Below are positions 55,949 to 64,000 of a stretch of DNA of 64,000 nucleotides, one piece after another (position 1 is the stretch's first letter; the number at the start of each line of letters is the position of its first letter). The notes below the pieces were generated by a model, which was given only the letters and a program-made list of their open reading frames with translations, made no database searches and was not told where the DNA came from. Location of the stretch: assembly GCA_019058275.1 (NCBI GenBank), contig JAHLVW010000058.1, positions 1-64,000 of the forward strand, in the 5' to 3' direction. Source of the DNA: Candidatus Heimdallarchaeota archaeon. Lineage in GTDB: Archaea; Asgardarchaeota; Heimdallarchaeia; JABLTI01. The translations under genes were made by a program, and so were the position numbers.

Positions 55949-58900
55949 TTAATATTCTTCATTTCTATATTCATTGTTTGCATTTTCTTCATAGTTTTCT
56001 TGGTAATAACTTACAGCAATATCTTGATTTGTTTGATGTGAAGTGTCATGTTCTGGTGTACTATAGTCTTGTGTATCTATTGTATTTAGCAATTGATCAG
56101 TTTGTCGTTGAAATATGTTCTTTCTAAAACCAAAAATACTTTCTACTAGTAATGGCGCACTTGAATATTCATTCAAATCAATGAGCTCTTGTGTTAAACT
56201 AAATTTGTAGGCTGTTTCAAAGTCATTTATGAATTGTTTTAACAATTCTTTCAGTTTTGATTTTACATCAGTAACTAATAGAATTCCATTACCAAAATAG
56301 CCAGAACAAATCATGAGTCTCTTGTCACCATATTCCATAACATGAACTTTCATTGCAACTTCAGTTTCACCAGTAATTTCACCGAGAATACTCATAATGC
56401 CAGTTAAAGCTCCACCAAAAAGCTGTTCATCTTCAAAAAGATCAGGTGAGTAAGGAACATAAGTCAATGTTAATCCTGTTTTTGTAACATAAGCAACAGC
56501 TACTATAGCGTCTTCCCATCCTCTATTCAATCTTTTTTTGCGTGTAGTAACTGAGAGTATTGCAGAAAGTAAAATTATAAATAGAATTCCGCCAGTACTT
56601 GGAATAACTATTGTAAATAGATTTTCTCTTAACCATTTACTGCCACCAATTGGAGGTGAAGTCGGAGGTCCATCTGAGCTTATTGTAATATTGAAGGAAT
56701 AACTACTTGAAATCGAATTCCCAGCAACATCTACTGCATCAAATTTAAATTCATAAACTCCTGCTGCGAAAATGTTGAAGTCAATTGTTACTTCAAAAAC
56801 AAATATATCACCTATTGATTGACCTTTGTTAAGAATCATATTATATTGAAATGTTGTTGTATCATTAGTAATATTAAGAGAAACTGAACCAACACCATTT
56901 GTATCTCTTGTTGTTATGCTTATATCATATACATTCTCATCATATACATCAGTAATTTCGAGAATATTCAAGTCCAAACTAATTCGTGTATCACCTAATA
57001 TTGGTCTATCAAAAATAGTAGGTGCTACATAATCAATTACTATGTCGACAAAAATATTACTCCATCGACTAGCTTGATCATAAACAGTAATTGTTAAATT
57101 GTGATCATCAATTTCTATAAGAAAATCATCATCTGTTATAGCAAATAGATAGGAATCTGGATCATACTGAATATCTCCTTCAAAATTAAGAGCGTCAACG
57201 ATAATAATATTATCAGCAATAATTTGAATTAATTCTACACCATATCCTACATTTGTTACTTGCACGTTGATTGGGAAATTGGGATCATTTGTTATTACAA
57301 ATGAAGGAAGATCAACATTGAATTCAGGTGGATTGGGATAAAATTCAACTATAATTGAAGAATTATCACAATTTCCTGCATAGTCAAATGCTGAGAGAGT
57401 TATATTATAGTATCCTTCCTCATATGATGATATATCTAATGTTGTATCAACAGAACTGCTTCCATAGTATTGGATCAATCTATTATTGATGTAGAGTATA
57501 TATTGATCAATTCCAGAACCAGTATCAAAACCAGACCATGAAATATAAAGCGAATCTTCAGGAATTTCATCATTGTTTTCAGGTGTAAGAATTGAAACTA
57601 GTGGTGAGGATTGATCAATAGTTACAAATCTCGATAATACCCAAGTATAAATTCCTCCATTATTTACTGCAATTGTAATATTTACTTCTGGAAAACTATC
57701 TTCAGGTATAATACCAATTATTGTAGTTACATCAACTAAATCAGAAAATGTTGTATTTGGATAACTATTATAATGAATTCCATCAACAAAGATTTCGAAA
57801 GTATCTAAGAAGATATTTGTAATTCCCCAAGAAACAAAAATTAAAGGAGAAGTTGAATAACTATAAAGGTCCTCTGGAATATTTATATAAAATGTAGGCG
57901 TATCAGCATCACGACGAACTAAAATTGTGTCCTCATCAAAATTGCCTAGGAAGTCAACTGCTTTGACAGTTATAATGTAATCTTTTTCTTCAGGAAGATC
58001 AACAAGATAGGATGATGTTGATATATCAGTGATAATTTCTACTAAAGTACCATTAACTATTATTTCATAATATTCAATTCCCGCTCCTTCATCAAATCCA
58101 TTCCATTTAACATTAACAGTATCTGAGCTAGTAACAAAATCATCTTCTGGAGATGTAATATTTACATCGGGATTTTGTGTATCATAAGCAATAATATAGA
58201 AATCAAATGCACTATTACCGGCAAAATCCCAAGCAATTATTCTTATTTCATTAGGTCCTTCAGAGCTTAGTAAGATAGTAGTATTTAGTACATCAGGTGA
58301 AAAATCGAAAGAAGTACCATCAACAATTAATTCAAATTTGTCTAATCCAGTTCCACCAACATTGTCTTCACCATACCAACTTACAAAAACAGACGAGATT
58401 GATGTGTAGTAATATCCTTCATAATTGGCTGGAAGAGATAATGAATCAAGATATGCGTAGGGAGTTCCTGTATCTCGAGTAATATAGACAATATCTTCAC
58501 TAAATTTTCCAATTGCATCATAAGCAACTACTTTCAATGAATATATATCATCTGATACCAAGGCAATATCAAGATAGGAATTTGAATATGATACTCCTAA
58601 TAATATCTCATTTCTATATACTTCACAATATTCTATCCAAGAACTGTCATCATAAGCATCCCAATAAAGATCTATAGTTGTAGATTTAATTGCTGATCCG
58701 TCTAAGGGAGATGTAATAGTAACTACAGGATTAACTGTATCTCGAATAACATAAACACTATCATTTGCTTCATTAGTTCCATCCGAAACAACAATTGTAA
58801 TTAACCATAATCCATCTGATGGTAAGTCAACATCCACATAATAATTATCAGATCCTATCGGTGTTGGGGTTACAGCTTGAAGGCTACTATTTCTGTATAC

Positions 58901-61300
58901 ATCAAAGGATAGTGTATCATCTACATCAGGATCATCTGCCCAAAATTCAACTCTAATTGAAGAAGAGTCTGTAACATAATAGTTTGTTGGTAAAGTTATA
59001 TCAATTTCTGGTGCACTAGCACTATAAACTATAGAAATATAATCAAAAGCGATTTTACTTGTAACATCAATACAGTAGATATCAATATTATTAGATCCTG
59101 CTTCTAATGGAATAATAGCACTATCTTGACTTCCTCCAGTTTTATATTCTAGAAATCCATTTAGATATATTGAGATAGAATCTATTGGTAAAGATTCATT
59201 AGAAATTTCCCACTCAAGTAAAATGTTTTGTTTATTTGATGTTCCTGAGCTTGGTGAAGTAATGGTTATTTCTGGATTTGGTCCTTCACCTATTATGAAA
59301 ATTTGACCAAAACTATCACTGATAATAGCTTCAGTTGCACCATCACCATCTATGTCATAACCTAATATTGAATTTCTTTTTCCGGGACAAGAACCTATAT
59401 CCATTCTCCATTCTTCACTTAAGGATAGATCTTCAATTAATGGATCTGAATCAGAATCAATTACTTCATAAACAATTATTGTTCCATTATTACAACCTAC
59501 GATAAGCTCTTTATCACCATCATCATCAAGATCAATTACTCCAGCTCCTCCTCCCATGTTTGGATCTGATATTCCATCATTAATAGCTATCTCTAAAGGA
59601 GGTTCTGTTTGTAAGAATGTAAATGGACCAAAGATTTTCAAATAATCACGACCTACAATTATTGTTTCATTTTCTCCATCATTATCTACGTCATCAATAA
59701 TGATTGTATGGCCATAATAATCATAAGTTAATTTGGAAGAGTTTTCAAATAAATCATCTTCATGATAACTAGCCCAAAATGTAGGATTATCATAATATGA
59801 ATCCACATCAAATTCATAAATATGTAAAGCTGTTGAACCATTAGAAGAGAACTGTGATAAAATTATCACTTCTTGCCAGCTTGATTCATTATCCATATCC
59901 CCGATTTCAACATCATGAATATAAGTTACTGGTTCAGTACCATCAACATCATCAGGTATCATAAAACCTGCATGAGCAAATTTTTTGTTAATCGTATAAT
60001 CAATGAAATGAACTCTACCTATAACATCACCAATAACTATTTGTTTTTCGCCTGTCCAGTAATTTAAACCATCACCAATATCAATATAACCTGAGAGATC
60101 AACACTATTTGAAAATACGTTTACTTGTTTTTGAAAATCACTTACAGAAGAACTCCAATCAAATAACCTAATTACTCTAGGATCATCTCCACAGATGAAT
60201 ACTTCATCTTCACCATTGCCATCAAAATCATATGTTGCAATGCCTTTTACAATAAATGGAACTGTTATATCAGCAGCAGTCCAAGAATTCCAAATCTGAG
60301 TGATCTCACCACTTACATATTTATAAATTGCTAAAAGATAATTTGCAGAACTATCCGTTTTATTTGAGCTGACAATTAATTCTAGTTCACTATCGCCGTC
60401 TATATCACCAGTAGCTAGGAAAGTTCCATAATTCTCACCAATCTGATCATCAAGGATATTAAAATTATCTTCAATAACAAATGCTTCAAAAGTGAATTCA
60501 TGGCCTAGTCTTAAATCACCCCATGAATAAGGTTTCTCTCTAAATGTAGTATCTAAGAAACTACTATCTATGAATGGCCAAGTAAAACTGCCTGAGCGAG
60601 AGACTTCTTTGTTTGTTGCTTCAAATAATACCCCTACGAGATTTTGTGGTGCTAAGTCTAATTCTGACAATCCGATTTTATATTCATATTGCCTATGAGA
60701 AACTGTCACTAGGCCTGAGCTACCAAAATAGGTATCCATAATTATATCGTAAGAGAGAAAGATAGTTCCTGGAGTACTTGTTTCTAAATCTTCCCAACTA
60801 CTAGAAATAGAATTCCAATATTGGAACTTAACTGTTTCAATTGCACCAAAGTTTCTATATACAATAGCACGATCAGATGAATCAATTATTCCATTATGAT
60901 TGAGATCCAGATAAATTGATGATCCCCATTCAGTAACTGGATCCTCTATTATATGAGCAGTAATATCTAAACCAATATAGAGATGATCATTATCATTTTG
61001 TAGCAATAATTTTGTTCTAATGTTTTGTAAATCATCGTACATATTGTAAACTGCAGCCATATTCCACTCAGTTGCTGGGTGGGTTTCATTAAAGTTGATT
61101 TGACCATCAATCAATGGAGCAGTATCATTCCATATCGAAAAGATTTCTATAGGGTCTGCAAGAGGATAATGAGCTCTTACATTGTTAATTTCAAAAGGTT
61201 GAATTGAAATGAAAATTGATGTGATAATTATAGATAATAAAAATAGCTTTATACTTTTCTTCTTAGATATACTAGAATAACTACATAAAAGCTTGGACAT
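55949..61300 (-). CDS. Giant integrin-like surface receptor 2
   Basis: About 1783 residues from the ATG at 61300, which sits directly before a signal helix (KKKSIKLFLLSIIITSIF); the frame opens earlier at 61378, adding 26 residues that do not fit a signal peptide. The domain order copies receptor 1: beta-sandwich (SIWNDTAPLIDGQINF), seven FG-GAP-like repeats (IDDVDNDGENETIIVG, VIDLDDDGDKELIVG), about nine Ig-like domains (PEITITSP, PVVTITSP, PDVNITSP), one helix near 1560-1583 and a cytosolic module VAYVTKTGLTL ... YGDKRLMICSG, then an acidic Asn/Gln-rich tail. The two proteins have diverged in every part but keep this plan, so they are old paralogues. A surface adhesin or receptor is likely. 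Confidence 0.75.
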   Translation of the reverse strand: MSKLLCSYSSISKKKSIKLFLLSIIITSIFISIQPFEINNVRAHYPLADPIEIFSIWNDTAPLIDGQINFNETHPATEWNMAAVYNMYDDLQNIRTKLLLQNDNDHLYIGLDITAHIIEDPVTEWGSSIYLDLNHNGIIDSSDRAIVYRNFGAIETVKFQYWNSISSSWEDLETSTPGTIFLSYDIIMDTYFGSSGLVTVSHRQYEYKIGLSELDLAPQNLVGVLFEATNKEVSRSGSFTWPFIDSSFLDTTFREKPYSWGDLRLGHEFTFEAFVIEDNFNILDDQIGENYGTFLATGDIDGDSELELIVSSNKTDSSANYLLAIYKYVSGEITQIWNSWTAADITVPFIVKGIATYDFDGNGEDEVFICGDDPRVIRLFDWSSSVSDFQKQVNVFSNSVDLSGYIDIGDGLNYWTGEKQIVIGDVIGRVHFIDYTINKKFAHAGFMIPDDVDGTEPVTYIHDVEIGDMDNESSWQEVIILSQFSSNGSTALHIYEFDVDSYYDNPTFWASYHEDDLFENSSKLTYDYYGHTIIIDDVDNDGENETIIVGRDYLKIFGPFTFLQTEPPLEIAINDGISDPNMGGGAGVIDLDDDGDKELIVGCNNGTIIVYEVIDSDSDPLIEDLSLSEEWRMDIGSCPGKRNSILGYDIDGDGATEAIISDSFGQIFIIGEGPNPEITITSPSSGTSNKQNILLEWEISNESLPIDSISIYLNGFLEYKTGGSQDSAIIPLEAGSNNIDIYCIDVTSKIAFDYISIVYSASAPEIDITLPTNYYVTDSSSIRVEFWADDPDVDDTLSFDVYRNSSLQAVTPTPIGSDNYYVDVDLPSDGLWLITIVVSDGTNEANDSVYVIRDTVNPVVTITSPLDGSAIKSTTIDLYWDAYDDSSWIEYCEVYRNEILLGVSYSNSYLDIALVSDDIYSLKVVAYDAIGKFSEDIVYITRDTGTPYAYLDSLSLPANYEGYYYTSISSVFVSWYGEDNVGGTGLDKFELIVDGTSFDFSPDVLNTTILLSSEGPNEIRIIAWDFAGNSAFDFYIIAYDTQNPDVNITSPEDDFVTSSDTVNVKWNGFDEGAGIEYYEIIVNGTLVEIITDISTSSYLVDLPEEKDYIITVKAVDFLGNFDEDTILVRRDADTPTFYINIPEDLYSYSTSPLIFVSWGITNIFLDTFEIFVDGIHYNSYPNTTFSDLVDVTTIIGIIPEDSFPEVNITIAVNNGGIYTWVLSRFVTIDQSSPLVSILTPENNDEIPEDSLYISWSGFDTGSGIDQYILYINNRLIQYYGSSSVDTTLDISSYEEGYYNITLSAFDYAGNCDNSSIIVEFYPNPPEFNVDLPSFVITNDPNFPINVQVTNVGYGVELIQIIADNIIIVDALNFEGDIQYDPDSYLFAITDDDFLIEIDDHNLTITVYDQASRWSNIFVDIVIDYVAPTIFDRPILGDTRISLDLNILEITDVYDENVYDISITTRDTNGVGSVSLNITNDTTTFQYNMILNKGQSIGDIFVFEVTIDFNIFAAGVYEFKFDAVDVAGNSISSSYSFNITISSDGPPTSPPIGGSKWLRENLFTIVIPSTGGILFIILLSAILSVTTRKKRLNRGWEDAIVAVAYVTKTGLTLTYVPYSPDLFEDEQLFGGALTGIMSILGEITGETEVAMKVHVMEYGDKRLMICSGYFGNGILLVTDVKSKLKELLKQFINDFETAYKFSLTQELIDLNEYSSAPLLVESIFGFRKNIFQRQTDQLLNTIDTQDYSTPEHDTSHQTNQDIAVSYYQENYEENANNEYRNEEY

Positions 61301-61437
61301 ATGGGGACTCTCATTATAAATTGATTTTAACTCAAATGAGTAAAGATATACCGACAAATACATTCTGCTTAAATTCAAATAAAAGACTTTAGATTTGGGA
61401 ATTTTTTTACAATAAATGAAAGAAAAGAAGAAAAAGA

Positions 61438-64000
61438 TTACTTTCCTAGTGCAAATCTTAATTCTTCCATTTTTTCTCTAGGTTGGTTAATCATTATAGC
61501 AAATTCCATTGATGAACTACTATTTGGTTTAGTATATTGTAAACCCAAAGCCCATTTTAGTAACATCACTCCAAGATCTGCAACAACTGAAGATCCATGA
61601 GAACCTGTTGGAACGACGAAAGAAATGGATTGATTTCCTTTTGTTATTCTACTGTAAGGTTTGTTGAAAGATCCTTGACTTATGAACTGCTTCTTAACTG
61701 AATTTCGTATCCACAAATCATCAGTTCCTTTCACTTCAATTACATTGCCTTCTTTAGAACCTTGTAAACCAATATCAGAAATTAATGAACCTATCCATGG
61801 TATGCTTCTAGAAGTTTTATTATGTAGAGTTAAAATAACTCTAATTACTTCGCTGTTTGGAATTGTCAAGTATTGTAACTCAACTTTTTGCCCAAAGAGA
61901 TACTGCTTTTCCTTCTTAATTGTCCAAATGGTTTTGACACCTTTCCACATTCCATCTTCGAAAACTACACTTTTTGTTTCTTCCATTTCTGCAAATGGAT
62001 CATCAGATACTAAATGGAAAATGGCTGGTTGTATTCCTCCTAAATAATGTTCTAGGAAGAATTTTGGTTTAACTTCAGGATAACCATCAAGTAAGAAACT
62101 CCTCTTTTTGGAATCTTCTAGCCTTATTAGATTTCCACCAATATCTGCAACTACTTTGAAGTCTAAGGCACCATTTGATACTTCAATAACCTTCTTTCCA
62201 TCGAGCATCTTTTCTTGAACTTCAACACTTCCTTTTTCAGTAACCAGAATCTGATTATCGAAATCTATTTCAAATTCTCCACTGAAATGTAAAATTATAT
62301 TTTCTATGGGTGAGTTAATTTTCTCAGGAACAACTAGCTCTATGTCAATAGGTGATGATTTAAACGGTTCCAGCTTAGGCATTTCAATCTTAGATGCTTT
62401 CTTTCCATCAACAATGAAATTTCCTTTCCAATTCTTTGGTAATTTCAAGCTTAATGATCCTTGTAGTGGGTAGGCTGAAGCAAGAGAAATTAGAAATGTC
62501 TTTTTTACTGTTTCACCAGCAGTTAGAACTGTTTTATCTGACAATTCAACTTCTAGAGCTTTTGACAATTTTGGTCCTACAGTTGATTCCATGTGGTCAA
62601 ATTCGATATTTCCTACCAATTGATTCCATCTGTTTCTAATTTCATGAATCATATTATAACCAAAACTATACCAAAGATGTACTGGTTTGTATGTTTCTCC
62701 AGGTTGAATTTCCTCAGTTTTACTTTCTAATTGTGATAAATGACCTTGACGAAGCTTTATCTTCTCTATCTTCTCTGGTTTCCATATCCATGCTGAATAA
62801 TCACCTAACATTAGACCTTCGACAGCAGTCCATGTTTCAGACCAGAATTGAGGTTCAGTAGGAAGTAACGGATCAGTTAAGAAATTTGTAAAAGTATCGC
62901 TTTCGTAAATTTTTCCACCAATAGGTGTAAATGCTTTTCCTTTAGCTGTGTATGGATTTAAACTAATACCTTGAAAACCAGTTGATGTTCTTGCTGATGC
63001 ATGGATGGATTTCTTGTCAACGTTTCTATAAGTAACCCAATATTCTATCTCATTCATTCCAGGAGAAATTTTGATATGTTTCTTAACAACTAAACCAGGA
63101 ACGTGAATGCTTTTACCAGTTAAAATGAGAGTTTTGTATCTTCCTTCCTCTATTAATTCGTACTCATGAAGAAGTGTTCTATCCAAAGAAAGCCCATAGG
63201 GAGGTCCAGTTTGATGATTAAGTGGATTAAGTCCATTATTCTCTTGTTGAAAAATACGCAGATTTCCACCTTCAAGCATCGCCCGAACAGTCAATTTATC
63301 AGTAATAAAGAAGAGCATATTTCGATCTTTGAGTTCAACTAATTCTATCAGATCATTTGTTTTAGCAAACACTGGTATATCATAAGTTGGCATTTCGATT
63401 TCATGACCATTGTATTGAATCGTAGGAGTTGTTTTTATAATGAATTTGTTTGTTTTTCGAGTTGCAGGAATTGTAATTGGGATATTTATGCCGATAATTT
63501 CCTCCGGTTTGATTTTTATTGGAATTTTTATTGAACTATCTTTAATCCCCTCAATTTCAATATGCGCAAATCCTTCAATCGTTGTTTTTGTTGTATTGAG
63601 AACATCCATTGGAATTTTAACTTCAGAACCAACAGGTGCTGTGCTAAATCGATTCTCATTAATGCTTCTTAATTTTACAGCAGATTGAATTTTACCACTT
63701 GTTGACAATTCGATGACATTATCACCAAGATTTATTTTAACAAAAATTGATTCACAAGCTCTATCATTATCCCTGAATAATTTTGCACTTTTGTCTATGA
63801 CAAATTCTCGAGATATTTGTATTGATTCGTCTTTTTTCACAATCACAGTTTTTGGGAACTCTTCTTTCCATTTCAACCCTTTGAATTCTTTAATATCCAG
63901 CTTTGCTTCAATTTCATTCTCATAATCGTTTTGCAGTGTAACTGTTAATGTGTTCGGGATACCAATAAAGATATCATGTGAAGATAATCTAGTTTTGGCA
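61438..64000 (-). CDS. Large beta-sandwich protein, 5' part outside window
   Basis: The frame is open to the right edge, so the TTG at 63876 is not the start; at least 853 residues are present. The part seen has no membrane helix. It contains two units of mixed beta sandwiches: one near the middle (GLSLDRTLLHEYELIEEG, PGMNEIEYWVTYRNVD) and one near the end (LDFKVVADIGGNLIRLEDS, VELQYLTIPNSEVIRVILTL) whose style recalls the galactose-mutarotase-like sugar-binding fold. Ig-like strands at the N-terminal side (GFAHIEIEGIKDSSIKIPIK) suggest a multi-domain protein of extracellular or sugar-linked role. The missing N-terminal part might hold a catalytic domain, so no function is assigned. Confidence 0.5.
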   Translation of the reverse strand, partial: AKTRLSSHDIFIGIPNTLTVTLQNDYENEIEAKLDIKEFKGLKWKEEFPKTVIVKKDESIQISREFVIDKSAKLFRDNDRACESIFVKINLGDNVIELSTSGKIQSAVKLRSINENRFSTAPVGSEVKIPMDVLNTTKTTIEGFAHIEIEGIKDSSIKIPIKIKPEEIIGINIPITIPATRKTNKFIIKTTPTIQYNGHEIEMPTYDIPVFAKTNDLIELVELKDRNMLFFITDKLTVRAMLEGGNLRIFQQENNGLNPLNHQTGPPYGLSLDRTLLHEYELIEEGRYKTLILTGKSIHVPGLVVKKHIKISPGMNEIEYWVTYRNVDKKSIHASARTSTGFQGISLNPYTAKGKAFTPIGGKIYESDTFTNFLTDPLLPTEPQFWSETWTAVEGLMLGDYSAWIWKPEKIEKIKLRQGHLSQLESKTEEIQPGETYKPVHLWYSFGYNMIHEIRNRWNQLVGNIEFDHMESTVGPKLSKALEVELSDKTVLTAGETVKKTFLISLASAYPLQGSLSLKLPKNWKGNFIVDGKKASKIEMPKLEPFKSSPIDIELVVPEKINSPIENIILHFSGEFEIDFDNQILVTEKGSVEVQEKMLDGKKVIEVSNGALDFKVVADIGGNLIRLEDSKKRSFLLDGYPEVKPKFFLEHYLGGIQPAIFHLVSDDPFAEMEETKSVVFEDGMWKGVKTIWTIKKEKQYLFGQKVELQYLTIPNSEVIRVILTLHNKTSRSIPWIGSLISDIGLQGSKEGNVIEVKGTDDLWIRNSVKKQFISQGSFNKPYSRITKGNQSISFVVPTGSHGSSVVADLGVMLLKWALGLQYTKPNSSSSMEFAIMINQPREKMEELRFALGK

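Noticed and set aside
58297..58482. 61-residue frame inside giant receptor 2
   Set aside because: It is antisense to the Ig-like domain region and shows only His/Gln/Leu-rich shadow composition.
1..64000. CRISPR array, tRNA, rRNA or insertion sequence
   Set aside because: No regular repeat-spacer pattern, tRNA-like T-loop/acceptor pair, rRNA segment or transposase motif was seen in the intergenic regions. Short tRNAs with introns could be missed by eye; a covariance search would settle it.

Overview
The window looks like a low-GC archaeal genome, most likely from an Asgard archaeon (Heimdallarchaeia-like; the exact clade cannot be fixed from sequence reading alone). The archaeal signs are a cupin-type glucose-6-phosphate isomerase, an archaeosortase with DUF1616 proteins, an Lrp/AsnC regulator, TTG/GTG starts and U-rich gene ends. 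The Asgard sign is a cluster of eukaryote-like small GTPases: one Ras/Rab-like, one Arf-like and one degenerate. No tRNA, rRNA, CRISPR array, insertion sequence or origin was recognised.

Layout. 1-9 kb: tail of a Nudix CoA-pyrophosphatase, a membrane protein, a PHP phosphoesterase, an OppD-like ATPase, glucose-6-phosphate isomerase, two tandem Ca2+/Na+ exchanger paralogues and an amidohydrolase. 9-18 kb: a secreted beta-helix protein interrupted by an in-frame TGA, a second amidohydrolase with two compensating frameshifts, FAD glycerol-3-phosphate dehydrogenase, an alpha/beta hydrolase with a Cys at the nucleophile elbow, an MFS transporter with one homopolymer frameshift, an M20 peptidase and an Lrp regulator. 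18-28 kb: a four-gene ABC-2 exporter operon, an orphan PAS histidine kinase, a HAD phosphatase, a zinc-ribbon CPBP protease and a hydrogenase maturation protease. 28-32 kb: the small-GTPase cluster. 32-37.5 kb: a GalT-like HIT protein, a winged-helix regulator and an archaeosortase operon. 37.5-44.5 kb: zinc-ribbon and calcium-repeat membrane proteins, a HEAT protein, an S9 peptidase and a sulfotransferase. 44.6-46.3 kb: APS kinase and ATP sulfurylase. 47-50 kb: a large helical-repeat protein and a broken lipid kinase. 50.4-61.4 kb: two convergent giant surface proteins. 61.4-64 kb: a beta-sandwich protein that runs off the window.

How the parts may work together. ATP sulfurylase, APS kinase and sulfotransferase form a complete route from sulfate to PAPS to a sulfated product. 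The archaeosortase operon would process and anchor surface proteins. The two giant proteins have an integrin-alpha-like plan: an N-terminal beta-sandwich domain, a seven-repeat FG-GAP propeller, about nine Ig-like domains, one membrane helix and a cytosolic tail. Part of that tail shows the same motif order and almost the same spacing as the C-terminal module of two of the GTPase proteins. This suggests, but does not prove, a surface-receptor-to-small-GTPase signalling link. The archaeosortase itself appears to be an internal duplication whose second half has lost its catalytic Cys and His.

Four genes carry lesions (an in-frame stop, homopolymer-type indels, or both). Several look like sequencing or assembly errors and should be checked against reads before being read as biology.
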